Shown: positions 11,715 through 20,543 of the stretch, piece after piece
Layout: every line of letters begins with the position of its first letter
Numbering within the stretch: the stretch's first letter is position 1
Assembly (NCBI RefSeq): GCF_946885885.1
Contig: NZ_CAMPHN010000054.1
Coordinates: 1-25,312, forward strand
DNA: 25,312 nt
From: an uncultured Pseudomonas sp.
Lineage (GTDB): Bacteria > Pseudomonadota > Gammaproteobacteria > Pseudomonadales > Pseudomonadaceae
Direction of reading: 5' to 3'
The notes under the pieces: generated by a model
What the model was told of the DNA's origin: nothing
The model's database searches: none
What the model saw: only the letters and a program-made list of their open reading frames with translations
Translations under genes and position numbers: made by a program

Positions 11715-12047
11715 ATGAACGGCTACCTCTACCTCGCTATCGCCATTACCGCCGAAGTCGTCGCCACCACCGCCATCAAGGCCCTGGACGGCTTGAGCAA
11801 ACCTGTTCCGCTGCTGCTGGTGGTGCTCGGTTACGGCCTGTCCTTCTGGATGCTCAGCCTGGTGGTGAAAAGCATCCCGGTCGGCATCGCCTATGCCATG
11901 TGGGCGGGCCTCGGCATCGTGCTGGTCAGCGTCGCCGCGGCCGTGCTCTACCAGCAACGCCTGGACCTGCCGGCGATGCTCGGCATGGGTCTGATCGTCA
12001 GCGGCGTGGCGGTGATCCAACTGTTCTCGCACAGCACCGGGCATTGA
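11715..12047 (+). CDS. Small multidrug resistance (SMR/EmrE-type) transporter
   Basis: A 110-residue, four-helix inner-membrane proton antiporter of the SMR family, acting as a dimer. The four hydrophobic segments lie at about 4-21, 31-51, 57-80 and 86-104. The essential proton/substrate Glu14 (ITAEVVAT) and the family residues Tyr60 and Trp63 (AYAMWAGLG) occupy the EmrE positions. Shine-Dalgarno AGGAG is present upstream. Likely substrates are quaternary ammonium or other lipophilic cations; a guanidinium exporter (Gdx-type) is possible, but the AYAMWAGLG motif and the unlinked context favour the EmrE/QacE-like side. Transcribed divergently from the LysR gene and followed by a repeat. Confidence 0.93.
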   Translation: MNGYLYLAIAITAEVVATTAIKALDGLSKPVPLLLVVLGYGLSFWMLSLVVKSIPVGIAYAMWAGLGIVLVSVAAAVLYQQRLDLPAMLGMGLIVSGVAVIQLFSHSTGH

Positions 12048-12063
12048 TTGGCGATAGCCGCGA

Positions 12064-12147
12064 GCGACAAGCTTTAAGCTGGAAGTAAAAACATCAGCCC
12101 TGTGCGCTTCGAGCTTGCAGCTTAAAGCTTGCGGCTTGGCGCTTGCC
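12064..12147. repeat. GCAAGCT-rich interspersed repeat, copy 3 (inverted)
   Basis: Read on the minus strand it gives GGCAAGCGCCAAGCCGCAAG at one end, AAGCTGCAAGCTCGAAGCGC inside, and TTTTTACTTCCAGCTTAAAG then CTTGTCGCTC at the other, parallel to copies 1 and 2 but in opposite orientation. It lies between the SMR and FAD-oxidoreductase genes. A possible -10 (TATACT, 12150-12155) begins 3 bp past its end, with a weak CTTGCG inside the repeat 16 bp upstream, so the repeat may contribute part of the promoter for the next operon. Confidence 0.65.
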
Positions 12148-12185
12148 GTTATACTGCACATCTGTTTTCACATCGAGGCGCGCGC

Positions 12186-13358
12186 ATGTCCCAAGCTCTG
12201 AGCACTGACGTTCTGATTGTCGGCGGCGGTATCGCCGGCCTCTGGCTGAATGCGCGCCTGCGTCGCCAAGGCTTCGCCACCCTGCTGGTGGAAAACGCCA
12301 ACCTGGGCGGCGGACAGAGCGTCAAATCCCAGGGCATCATCCATGGCGGTGCCAAATATGCCCTGCACGGCGCCCTGACCGGCGCCTCCGAGGCGATCGC
12401 CGATATGCCGCGGCGCTGGCGCGAAGCGCTGAGCGGCAAGGGCGAGTTGGACCTGAGTGGCGTGCGTTTGCTTTCCGAAGCCCATTATTTATGGTCCCCC
12501 GGCAGTCTGGCCGGCAATATCACCAGCTTCTTCGCCAGCAAGGCGGTGCGTGGCCGGGTCGATCAGGTCAAGGGCGCGGAGCTGCCGCCGGCGCTGCAAC
12601 ACCCGAAATTCAAGGGCAAGGTCTACCGCCTGGCCGAGTTGGTGCTCGACGTACCCAGCCTGATCGCACGCTTGAGCGAACTGGCCGGCGACGGCTTGCT
12701 CGCCGCCGAAAGCATCGAGCCGCTGCGTGAGCAGGGCGAACTGCGCGGCCTGCTGGTCGACGGCCGGGAAATCCGCGCGCAACGCATTGTCCTCAGCGCC
12801 GGGCCGGGCAACGCCGGGCTGCTGAACAGGCTCGGCCTGAAGCAGCCCGCACAGCAACTGCGCCCGCTGCATATGGTGCTGGTCAAGGGGCCGACCCTGA
12901 AACCGCTGTACGCCCACTGCCTGGGCGGCGGACCGAAGCCGCGGATTACCGTGACCAGCCACCCGGCCGCCGACGGCGAGTGGGTCTGGTATCTGGGTGG
13001 CGACCTGGCCGAAGCCGACGGCGTGGCGCGCGATAGCAGTGCGCAGATCAAGGCCGCGCAGAAGGAAATCGCCGACCTGCTGCCCTGGGTCGACATGTCC
13101 AGCGCACGCTGGGCCACCTTACGCGTCGAACGGGCCGAGCCGGCGCAGTCCGGACTGGTGCGCCCGGACAACGCCTTTCTCGCCGAGCAAGGCAAACTGC
13201 TGGTCGGCTGGCCGACTAAACTGGCCTTAGCGCCGGACTTCGCCGATCGCGTATTGGCGGCACTCGACCGCGACGGCATTCAACCCGCCAGCCACGGGCC
13301 GTTGCCGCCGTTACCGCGCCCGGCTATCGCCCAAGCAGTCTGGGAGGAGTTGTTCTGA
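12186..13358 (+). CDS. FAD-dependent oxidoreductase (DAO family)
   Basis: Flavoprotein of the glycine/D-amino-acid-oxidase superfamily, 390 residues from ATG 12186 (GAGG 7 bp upstream). The N-terminus carries the dinucleotide-binding fold TDVLIVGGGIAGLWLNARL (GGGIAG at residues 13-18), followed by the second strand ending in Glu (LLVENANLGGGQS) and SQGIIHGGAKYAL, the FAD pyrophosphate region typical of DAO proteins. RIVLSAGPGNAGLLN contains the second FAD contact. The end (LLVGWPTKLALAPDFADRV) is the usual C-terminal FAD loop. The substrate is unknown. Its stop overlaps the start of the aldo/keto reductase by one base (TGATG), so the two enzymes are probably made together and may act on the same compound. 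Confidence 0.85.
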   Translation: MSQALSTDVLIVGGGIAGLWLNARLRRQGFATLLVENANLGGGQSVKSQGIIHGGAKYALHGALTGASEAIADMPRRWREALSGKGELDLSGVRLLSEAHYLWSPGSLAGNITSFFASKAVRGRVDQVKGAELPPALQHPKFKGKVYRLAELVLDVPSLIARLSELAGDGLLAAESIEPLREQGELRGLLVDGREIRAQRIVLSAGPGNAGLLNRLGLKQPAQQLRPLHMVLVKGPTLKPLYAHCLGGGPKPRITVTSHPAADGEWVWYLGGDLAEADGVARDSSAQIKAAQKEIADLLPWVDMSSARWATLRVERAEPAQSGLVRPDNAFLAEQGKLLVGWPTKLALAPDFADRVLAALDRDGIQPASHGPLPPLPRPAIAQAVWEELF

Positions 13359-14176
13359 TGCATAGCTTGCACACCCTGCACAACCTGCACCGCCCGCTGG
13401 GCTCGACCGACCTGCTGGTCTCGCCGCTGGGCCTGGGCACGGTCAAACTCGGCCGCGACCAGGGCGTGAAATATCCGAACGGTTTCACCATCCCCGACGA
13501 TGCCGCCGCCCGGCAATTGCTGACCCTGGCCCATGAATTGGGAATCAACCTGATCGACACCGCGCCCGCCTACGGCAGCAGCGAAAGCCGCCTCGGCCCC
13601 TTGCTGCGCGGGCTACGCCAGCAATGGGTGATCGTCAGCAAGGTCGGCGAGGAGTTCGTAGACGGCCAATCGCATTTCGACTACAGCCCCGCCCACACCC
13701 GTTTCTCGGTGGAGCGCAGCCTGAAACGCCTGGAAACCGATTACATCGACCTGGTGCTGGTCCACTCGAACGGTAACGATGTCGCCATCCTGCGCGACAG
13801 CGGCGTCTACGATGCGCTGGCCGAACTCAAGCGCGAGGGCAAGATCCGCGCCTTCGGCTTGTCCGGTAAAACCGTCGAAGGGGGCCTGCTGGCCCTGGAA
13901 CGCGGCGACTGCGCCATGGTCACTTATAACCTCAACGAGCAAAACGAGCTGCCGGTATTGGACTACGCCGAACAGCACGGCAAAGGCATTCTGATCAAAA
14001 AGGCCCTGGCCAGCGGGCATGCCTGCCTGAGCCAAGGCATCGATCCGGTGCGTGCCAGCTTCGAGTTGATTTTCGCCCACCCGGCCACCGCCAGCGCCAT
14101 CGTCGGCACCATCAACCCGGAGCATCTGAGCCACAATGTCGCCGTCGCCGCCGCGGTGATTCAGGATATTGCCTAA
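13358..14176 (+). CDS. Aldo/keto reductase
   Basis: NAD(P)H-dependent aldo/keto reductase of the TIM-barrel superfamily, 272 residues. The catalytic tetrad is visible: Asp67 and Tyr72 in NLIDTAPAYGSSE, Lys95 in VIVSKVG and His136 in VLVHSNG. Later motifs LKREGKIRAFGLSGKT and the C-terminal TASAIVGTINPEHL (cofactor phosphate/adenine region) fit the family. A strong Shine-Dalgarno (GGAGGAG, 8 bp spacing) lies inside the upstream gene, and the ATG overlaps its stop, indicating coupling. The N-terminus HSLHTLHNLHRP is a His-rich prefix before the conserved LGSTDLLVSPLGLGT; a later start is not supported by an in-frame ATG nearby. The substrate is unknown. Confidence 0.92.
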   Translation: MHSLHTLHNLHRPLGSTDLLVSPLGLGTVKLGRDQGVKYPNGFTIPDDAAARQLLTLAHELGINLIDTAPAYGSSESRLGPLLRGLRQQWVIVSKVGEEFVDGQSHFDYSPAHTRFSVERSLKRLETDYIDLVLVHSNGNDVAILRDSGVYDALAELKREGKIRAFGLSGKTVEGGLLALERGDCAMVTYNLNEQNELPVLDYAEQHGKGILIKKALASGHACLSQGIDPVRASFELIFAHPATASAIVGTINPEHLSHNVAVAAAVIQDIA

Positions 14177-14245
14177 GCGCTCGCGATAAACCCGAGGGGC
14201 CAGCGCGCGATATTCGAGCAGCACCGCCAACCACAAGGAGTCCAG

Positions 14246-15175
14246 ATGCCGCGCACCCTGATCCGCAAGGACCCCAGCAGCTTCAAGACCCTGCAATTGT
14301 TCGTCGAAGCCACCCCCGAAAGCCTCAGCTACCAAAGCCTGGGCATGCCGCTGAACTTCGCGCAGATGCTCGAACGGCGCAAACCGGTGGCGATCGCCGA
14401 TCCTCAGCATTTCGCCGTGGAATTGGCCAATCTTGGCGTTTCCGTGCGCTTAACATTGTATTGGCAAGGCCGCGAATACTGGGTACTGGTGCGGCAACGG
14501 CGCGCCGATCGCGGCGATGTAGTGCTTAAGCTGATTTCGGGATATGTGCCGTCCCACGAACTCAACCTGCCCTTGCTCACCGCCCTCCAGGAAGTCGCCG
14601 AGGAGTGCCTGCTGGAAACCCCGGAAGGCTGGCTGAGCGGCCGTTTCGGCGACACCTGGCTGCCAACGCCCTATCAGAGCAATCTGCGTTATCGGGAAAC
14701 CGCGCACTTCACCCTCAGCCCGTTATCCGGCGCCGCGCGTCCGGTGCAATGCGGCAATCTCAAGCTGCTGGAGCGCCCCCGCGCCTATGTGCACCAGCCC
14801 ACGGCGTCGCTGCAGCTGGTCTATGACCTGCGCCTGGAACTGCCGAAGGAGATCAAACAGCTCAGCCTGATGCATGTCGACGAGCACCTGGAAGACGGCC
14901 AACTGGTCGCCCGCCTCAACCGCACACGCCCCGACCTCTATCTGATTCCGCTGCACCAGGGCCGCCCCACCGCGGAACTCTTGACCCTCAAACAAGGAGT
15001 GTTGACGCCCGCCAGCACCCGCGGCCTATGGCTGGCCGAAAGCTTCGCGCCCCAGGATGGTTGGCTGGTACGCGATGAGCGTATTCGTTGGAAGGATTGG
15101 CTATGCCAACAGCAGCTATCCGCCCAGGCGAAAGGCTCCGCAAAGGCGCGGCCAGTGCCGCGCAAGCCGCAGTAG
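14246..15175 (+). CDS. Conserved unknown protein with degenerate Nudix-like box
   Basis: A 309-residue soluble protein preceded by AAGGAG. I do not recognise an established function. Residues 65-140 have the order of a Nudix fold: a strand EYWVLVRQRR, then LKLISGYVPSHELNLPLLTA and LQEVAEECLLETPEGW. Against the Nudix box G-x5-E-x7-REUxEExGU it reads G99-x5-E105-x9-Q115-E116-V-A-E119-E120-C-L-L, so the box glutamates are kept, while the Arg and the late Gly are lost and two residues are inserted. The remaining C-terminal half has no motif I recognise and ends in a basic tail (KGSAKARPVPRKPQ). It lies 69 bp after the aldo/keto reductase on the same strand and may share its transcript. The Nudix relation is my inference. 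Confidence 0.75.
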   Translation: MPRTLIRKDPSSFKTLQLFVEATPESLSYQSLGMPLNFAQMLERRKPVAIADPQHFAVELANLGVSVRLTLYWQGREYWVLVRQRRADRGDVVLKLISGYVPSHELNLPLLTALQEVAEECLLETPEGWLSGRFGDTWLPTPYQSNLRYRETAHFTLSPLSGAARPVQCGNLKLLERPRAYVHQPTASLQLVYDLRLELPKEIKQLSLMHVDEHLEDGQLVARLNRTRPDLYLIPLHQGRPTAELLTLKQGVLTPASTRGLWLAESFAPQDGWLVRDERIRWKDWLCQQQLSAQAKGSAKARPVPRKPQ

Positions 15176-15200
15176 CCAGACGGCGGCGCGAACAGCGGCC

Positions 15201-16622
15201 TTATTGCTTGCGGATTTTCTCGACTATCGCGGTGGTCGAGCTGTTTTCCACCAGCCCCAGCACGCGCACTTCGCCACCATAAGCGGTGACGATATCGGCA
15301 CCGATCACCTGCTCTATGCCGTAGTCGCCGCCCTTGACCAGCACGTCCGGCTTGATTTCGCGCAGCAGGTTCTCCGGGGTGTCTTCGCTGAAGCTCACCA
15401 CCCAATCCACCGCACCGAGACCAGCGAGCACCGCCATGCGCCGGTCCACCGAGTTGATCGGCCGGCCAGGACCTTTCAGACGGCTGACCGAGGCATCGTC
15501 GTTGATCGCCAGTACCAAGCGATCGCCCTGAGCCCGTGCCTGCTCCAGATAGGTGACGTGACCGGCATGCAGAATATCGAAGCAGCCATTGGTGAAGACG
15601 ATCTTCTCGCCATGAGCGCGGGCATCGTCGATGGCGACCAGTAACTGATCCCGGCTCAACACCCCACGCTCGGAGCCGGCCTCGCGCTGTATCGCCCGGC
15701 GCAGTTCAGGGGCGCTGATTGCCGCGGTACCCAACTTGCCGACCACTATTCCTGCGGCCAGATTGGCCAAGGCCACGGCCTGGGGCAGCTCCTCGCCGGC
15801 CGCCAGGCTGGCGGCCAGGGTGGAAATCACCGTGTCGCCGGCACCGGTGACATCGAACACTTCACGGGCGCGGGCGGGTAAATGCAACGGCGGTTGCTGC
15901 GGGCGCAACAGGGTCATGCCGTGCTCGCCGCGGGTGACCAGCAGCGCGCCCAATTCCAGCTCGCTCATCAGGGCCGCGCCCTTGGCCACCAACTCGGCCT
16001 CGTCATGGCAATCGCCGACGATGGTCTCGAATTCATGCAAATTGGGCGTGATCAGGCTGGCGCCGCGATAAATGGAGAAATCTTTGCCCTTGGGATCGGC
16101 GAGCACGGCGATGCCCTTGCTGCGCGCCAACTGCACCAGGGCCTGATGGTTCTGCAGCGCACCCTTGCCGTAATCGGACAGCACCAATACCTTGATGCCG
16201 GCGAGCAATGATTCGACGCTGCTCGCCATGGCGGCGCTATCGGTATCGAAACGCTCTTCGAAATCCATGCGTAACAACTGCTGGTGGCGGCTCATCACCC
16301 GCAACTTGACGATGGTCGGCTGATGCTTGATCCGCTGGAAATGCGCACTCACCCCGACCGCCTGCAAGCTATCGCTCAGACTCTCGGCCGCCTCGTCCTC
16401 GCCCGTCACCCCGACCAACACCGCAGGCGCACCCAGAGCCGCAATGTTCAACGCGACGTTGGCCGCACCGCCCGGACGATCCTCGATCTGCTCGACCTTG
16501 ACCACCGGCACCGGCGCTTCCGGAGAAATCCGCGACGTACCGCCATGCCAATAACGATCGAGCATGACATCGCCCACCACCAGAACGGCGGCTTGGTCGA
16601 AATGCGGCATGGACAATTTCAT
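15201..16622 (-). CDS. hldE: Bifunctional heptose-7-P kinase / heptose-1-P adenylyltransferase
   Basis: Makes the ADP-heptose precursor of the LPS inner core: the N-terminal PfkB-type sugar kinase forms D-glycero-beta-D-manno-heptose 1,7-bisphosphate, and the C-terminal nucleotidyltransferase later adds AMP. The 473 residues equal the fused family size (E. coli 477). Kinase motifs: [37 protein letters not shown] and the anion hole DVTGAGDT. Transferase motifs: [18 protein letters not shown] (HxGH), the [10 protein letters not shown] loop and VKGGDYG. Shine-Dalgarno GGAG lies 5 bp before the ATG. It lies 127 bp downstream of msbA on the same strand and could be cotranscribed. Convergent with the Nudix-like gene, with only 25 bp between them and no obvious terminator. 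Confidence 0.97.
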   Translation of the reverse strand: MKLSMPHFDQAAVLVVGDVMLDRYWHGGTSRISPEAPVPVVKVEQIEDRPGGAANVALNIAALGAPAVLVGVTGEDEAAESLSDSLQAVGVSAHFQRIKHQPTIVKLRVMSRHQQLLRMDFEERFDTDSAAMASSVESLLAGIKVLVLSDYGKGALQNHQALVQLARSKGIAVLADPKGKDFSIYRGASLITPNLHEFETIVGDCHDEAELVAKGAALMSELELGALLVTRGEHGMTLLRPQQPPLHLPARAREVFDVTGAGDTVISTLAASLAAGEELPQAVALANLAAGIVVGKLGTAAISAPELRRAIQREAGSERGVLSRDQLLVAIDDARAHGEKIVFTNGCFDILHAGHVTYLEQARAQGDRLVLAINDDASVSRLKGPGRPINSVDRRMAVLAGLGAVDWVVSFSEDTPENLLREIKPDVLVKGGDYGIEQVIGADIVTAYGGEVRVLGLVENSSTTAIVEKIRKQ

Positions 16623-16749
16623 AAGGACTCCGGGGTGAAAAAATTGCCGGGGATCATAACATCTACCACCGAGCCCTCGCCCTAGTTGCGGGCCGACCGG
16701 CGGATTTGCTCAGCGAGAGCCGGACACGGCGATCGGTCTGCGCGAGGCG

Positions 16750-18540
16750 TCAATCGTCGCGCACAACCTCAGACGCTTCGTCCTCGTTTTCGAACTGCTT
16801 GGCATGCAGGCGCGCGTAGTAGCCATTGAGCGCCAACAGTTCGGCATGGTTACCGCGCTCGACGATCTGCCCGCGATCCATCACCAGGATCAGATCGGCC
16901 TTTTCGATAGTGGTCAGGCGGTGCGCGATCACCAAGGTCGTGCGCCCCTTCATAACCTCATCCAACGCCCCCTGGATATGCCGTTCGGATTCGGTATCCA
17001 GCGCCGAGGTGGCCTCGTCGAGAATCAACAAAGGCGCATCCTTGAGTAACGCCCGGGCAATCGCCAGACGCTGACGCTGGCCGCCGGACAGCAACACGCC
17101 GTTTTCCCCGACCAAGGTGCCGTAGCCTTGCGGCATCTGCTCGATAAATTCGGCGGCATAGGCCGACTCGGACGCACGCCGTACATCCTCAGGGGGGGCT
17201 TCGGCCAGGTCGCCGTAGGCGATATTGTTGGCCACGGTATCGTTGAACAAGGTCACGTGCTGCGTCACCAGGGCGATATGGCGGCGCAGATTGCGCAGGG
17301 TGTAATGCTCGACATCGATACCGTCGAGCAGAATCTGCCCCTGCTCGTGATGGTAGAAACGCGGAATCAGCCCAGCCAGGGTCGACTTGCCACTGCCTGA
17401 GCGGCCGACCAGCGCGACCATCTGCCCGGGCTCGACGGTAAAGGAGATATTATCCAGCACGGGTTTTTCGGTACCGGGATAGGTGAAGCTCAGGTCGCGC
17501 ACCTCCAGGCGTCCGCTAACCCGCTCGCGCTCCTCGCTACCCTGATCGGTCTCCGGGGCCTCATCGAGTTGCTCGAAGATGCTGTCCGCGGCAGCCAGAC
17601 CTTTCTGAATCGTGGCGCTGACTTCGGAGAGCTGGCGAATCGGCTTGGGCAACAGGCCAGCCGCGGTGATATAGGCGACCAACTCCCCAACCGACGCATC
17701 GCCGCGCAGGTACAGCACTAAGTACATCAAGATCGCCATCGCGCTGTATATCACCAGTTGCAGCATGGGCGTATATACAGCCTGGGTGCGGGTCATCTTC
17801 AGCGACTTGTTCATGTTATCCGCGCTGGCATGATGAAAGCGCTGCTGCTCATAGGCCTCGCCGCCGAAGCTGCGAACCACCCGATAGCCTTGAATCGTCT
17901 CGGAGGCGACATGGGTCACATCGCCCATGGCCACCTGAATTTTCTTGCTCTGTTTACGGAATTTACGACTGGCCGAGCCGACCATCAGGGCAATGATCGG
18001 CAGGATGCTGAGCAACACCAGGGTCAGTTTCCAATTCATGTACAGCAGATAGCCGAACAGGAACACCACCGTCAGCCCTTCACGAACCACAACCTTGATC
18101 GCGTCAGTAGCGGCGCCCGTAACCATGGTCACGTTATAGGTGATACGAGAAATCAAATGCCCGGAGTTGTGATTGTCGAAATAGCGATTGGGCAAGCTCA
18201 GCAGATTGTCGAACAAGGCGCAACGCAGGTCGTGAATCACTCCACGGGCCACTTTCGCGAGATAGTAATTACCCAGGAAAGCGCCTACCCCCTGATAGAG
18301 TGCAATGAGTACAATCAATAGCGGCACGCCATAGAGCATCGAAACGCCCAGCATGGTGGCATTTTCGGGATCTTGTAGCCCTTCGAGAAACAGCTTGAGC
18401 ATATGCGCCAACATCGGCTGGCTGGATGCGAATAGCAGGAATCCGAGGATACTGACGGCAAATGGGACCCAATAGGGCGCCACATATGTCAGCAGGCGCA
18501 AATACACTTTAAAACTGGATTGCCGTGCGGCATTGGCCAT
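16750..18540 (-). CDS. msbA: Lipid A-core flippase, ABC exporter
   Basis: Homodimeric inner-membrane ABC transporter that flips lipid A-core to the periplasmic face. I start at ATG 18540, MANAARQSSFKVYLRLLTY, giving 596 residues (about the family size); the open frame runs 61 codons further, but that part overlaps the divergent kinase-like gene and is not MsbA-like. The N-terminal half has six membrane segments with typical MsbA loops (RGVIHDLRCALFDNLLSLP, FFDN-like YFDNHNSGHLISRITYN, ETIQGYRVVRSFGGE). The nucleotide-binding domain has Walker A GRSGSGKST near residue 380, the Q-loop TQHVTLFNDTV, signature LLSGGQRQRLAIARA, Walker B LLILDEATSALD and the switch His in VIAHRL. Neighbouring hldE and waaL support the LPS role. 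Confidence 0.96.
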   Translation of the reverse strand: MANAARQSSFKVYLRLLTYVAPYWVPFAVSILGFLLFASSQPMLAHMLKLFLEGLQDPENATMLGVSMLYGVPLLIVLIALYQGVGAFLGNYYLAKVARGVIHDLRCALFDNLLSLPNRYFDNHNSGHLISRITYNVTMVTGAATDAIKVVVREGLTVVFLFGYLLYMNWKLTLVLLSILPIIALMVGSASRKFRKQSKKIQVAMGDVTHVASETIQGYRVVRSFGGEAYEQQRFHHASADNMNKSLKMTRTQAVYTPMLQLVIYSAMAILMYLVLYLRGDASVGELVAYITAAGLLPKPIRQLSEVSATIQKGLAAADSIFEQLDEAPETDQGSEERERVSGRLEVRDLSFTYPGTEKPVLDNISFTVEPGQMVALVGRSGSGKSTLAGLIPRFYHHEQGQILLDGIDVEHYTLRNLRRHIALVTQHVTLFNDTVANNIAYGDLAEAPPEDVRRASESAYAAEFIEQMPQGYGTLVGENGVLLSGGQRQRLAIARALLKDAPLLILDEATSALDTESERHIQGALDEVMKGRTTLVIAHRLTTIEKADLILVMDRGQIVERGNHAELLALNGYYARLHAKQFENEDEASEVVRDD

Positions 18541-18575
18541 CTGGTGAGCCCCGTACAACTGCCTAGAGAGATAAG

Positions 18576-19190
18576 ATGCGGATTGTAACAGCGAACGAAT
18601 TGCAAGATTGGTTAAGCCAAGGCGAGCTACTCGAAAAAGACAGCCGCGGCGCCAAGGTGGTTCGCTTGCCCGACGGCCAGTTGCTGAAGATATTTCGCAG
18701 CAGGCGTATCCCCCTGATCGCACGCCTGCGACCCGACGCCAGGCGCTTCGCAGAGCGCGCCAGCCGCTTACAGGAACTCGGCATCAAAACCCCGGATATC
18801 CGCGAATGTTGCTGGATCGACCGCGACGAGGCCATCAGCCTTTGTCTCTATCAACCGCTCGAAGGTATTCCACTCGATACCCTGTTTCGCGATTCACGCA
18901 GCGAGTTCGATGCTTTAATCCCAAGGCTGGCCGGTTACATTCATCATTTGCACCAGCTTGGTATCTACTTCCGTTCATTGCACTTGGGCAATATTCTGCT
19001 TACTGCAGACGGCGGTTTTGGCCTTATCGACTTTCTCGATATCCGTTTCAAGGGGCGCCCGCTGGGTCGCATGCTGGTTCAACGTAATTTTCAGCACCTA
19101 CATAACTATCTGCTACGGCGTAAAGTTAAAAACTTCCCCTGGGATGAGCTGACCAGCGCCTATGCAGAGGCCAATAAATCCTCCAACTGA
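18576..19190 (+). CDS. WaaP/RIO-like kinase-fold protein lacking catalytic Asp
   Basis: A 204-residue soluble protein that looks like a small member of the protein-kinase-like superfamily related to LPS core kinases (Kdo/WaaP type). An N-terminal lobe has LLEKDSRGAKVVRL and LLKIFRSRR, where Lys38 could be the ATP-binding lysine. The catalytic loop aligns as GIYFRSLHLGNILL: the HxD of active kinases (HRDLHxxN/HGDLHxxN) is F132-R133-S134, but Asn139 is present. A DFG-like metal site remains in FGLIDFLDIRF (Asp152). GAGAG precedes the ATG. It is transcribed divergently from msbA with 35 bp between starts, and convergently with waaL. By position it corresponds to PA4998 of P. aeruginosa, as I recall. 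Function unknown; either a pseudokinase or a kinase with altered chemistry. Confidence 0.8.
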   Translation: MRIVTANELQDWLSQGELLEKDSRGAKVVRLPDGQLLKIFRSRRIPLIARLRPDARRFAERASRLQELGIKTPDIRECCWIDRDEAISLCLYQPLEGIPLDTLFRDSRSEFDALIPRLAGYIHHLHQLGIYFRSLHLGNILLTADGGFGLIDFLDIRFKGRPLGRMLVQRNFQHLHNYLLRRKVKNFPWDELTSAYAEANKSSN

Positions 19191-19364
19191 TCCAGGCTGG
19201 GCCTAACCACGCCCCTGGGCAGCCGATTTCCAGGGACAGGTTGTAGACGCGAAAATCGCCACGTCACTCACCCAGACAAAAACAAGTAGCGAGATCCGCT
19301 AGTCAGCTGTCAACCCACCCGGCGCCCCGCTTTACTCTCGTAGTTTTGCCATACCAGCAGAGCA

Positions 19365-20522
19365 CTAGGCGCTGTTCGTCACACCATTGCTCATCAACTT
19401 CCTGGAAGCCAGGGTCATTGCCAATGAAATAGGCAGCCATGTAATCAGCCAGTCCGCATTGGGTTTTAGCCACAAACCAATTCCATCGGTCAGCAGCGAC
19501 ACGCTGGAAAACGTCCATAGTGCCAGCAATGCGCGGCCCAGGGGCTCACTCCGGTTCTGCCAACCTCGGATCGCCGTGGCGCCCCAAAGCAAACAAAACA
19601 GCAATAGCCCTGGAATCCCTAAACGCACGCCGGTATCCAAGAAGAAATTGTGCGGATGTTTATAGAGCATTCCCTGAGCCGGCACGAGGATTTCATATTG
19701 ACTGAAACCAAAGCCCCACAGCCAATTATCCAGCATCAACCGAAGGCCGCCGCTCCATAGCGTCGGGCGGTGGGACATGCCTCGCTGCAGCAGAATTTCC
19801 GGATCGACTAGCGCCACGCCCACGACGAACAAAACCATCAGAAGGATGGCGAGAAAACTCTTACGCGTCGGCAAAGCGACGACCATCACGACCAGAGTTG
19901 CGCATAGTGCGACCCACACGCCGCGCGTCTGGCTGAGCCCCAGAAACGCCGCATAGCCGGATGAAGCCGCCAACAGCAGTGCCAATAACCATGGCTTGCG
20001 CCAACCCGGGCCGAATAGAAACGCGCCTATGACCGCCAAGGCCCCCACCGCATGGGCCGCCATGATCGTTTTATCCCAAAGACCTATGGCTATCAGGCGC
20101 CCGCTAGCCCGCTGGCCGATCAGGTAGAAATCGACGATGGACAGGATGGCGAATCCTCCGCCAAACAGCACCGCAATCCTTAACTGCGTCTCAAATTGTA
20201 CTCTCGCACTGAACGCCGCAAGTACCACTCCAAACAATGTCAACACCACGTAAAACGGCAATTTCGACTTACTGACAGGATCACCGCCACCCTGCATATA
20301 CAAGACGAACAGGGTCCATAGAGAAAACATGCCAAACAGCACAACCTCAGGCTGAACCAGTAACGCTCGAAAATCCCGATGAAATAAGGCCAAGAGCGCG
20401 GGTAGCCAAAGAAATAAAATTATCAGCTGGTGATAGAGCTTATTACTCGGCAATACCCAAGCACCGCATAGCAGTACGAAAACGCCGATAACCGCCCAAT
20501 TGGCCAACGTGCCCCGATGCAT
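19365..20522 (-). CDS. waaL: WaaL-type O-antigen ligase
   Basis: Polytopic inner-membrane glycosyltransferase that attaches undecaprenyl-linked O-polysaccharide to lipid A-core in the periplasm. From ATG 20522 (MHRGTLANWAV) it has 385 residues, with about a dozen hydrophobic segments and a longer periplasmic loop in the second half, as in WaaL. Two functional landmarks known from the family are visible: an Arg in the loop LGLSQTRGVWVAL (Arg200) and the His motif YKHPHNFFLDTGVRLG (His289/His291). A TTG at 20540, just 3 bp after the upstream gene's stop, is an alternative start that adds six residues; neither has a good Shine-Dalgarno. The Wzy_C-type superfamily also includes polymerases, but the single copy beside core genes favours ligase. 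Base composition is more A/T than in the flanking housekeeping genes. Confidence 0.82.
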   Translation of the reverse strand: MHRGTLANWAVIGVFVLLCGAWVLPSNKLYHQLIILFLWLPALLALFHRDFRALLVQPEVVLFGMFSLWTLFVLYMQGGGDPVSKSKLPFYVVLTLFGVVLAAFSARVQFETQLRIAVLFGGGFAILSIVDFYLIGQRASGRLIAIGLWDKTIMAAHAVGALAVIGAFLFGPGWRKPWLLALLLAASSGYAAFLGLSQTRGVWVALCATLVVMVVALPTRKSFLAILLMVLFVVGVALVDPEILLQRGMSHRPTLWSGGLRLMLDNWLWGFGFSQYEILVPAQGMLYKHPHNFFLDTGVRLGIPGLLLFCLLWGATAIRGWQNRSEPLGRALLALWTFSSVSLLTDGIGLWLKPNADWLITWLPISLAMTLASRKLMSNGVTNSA

Positions 20523-20543
20523 AAGAGATAAGAATTTCAATTT

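Noticed and set aside
19191..19364. Possible gene or terminator between the kinase-like gene and waaL
   Set aside because: The 71-codon minus frame at 19303-19518 mostly overlaps waaL and looks like a shadow; I found no convincing hairpin with a T-tract.
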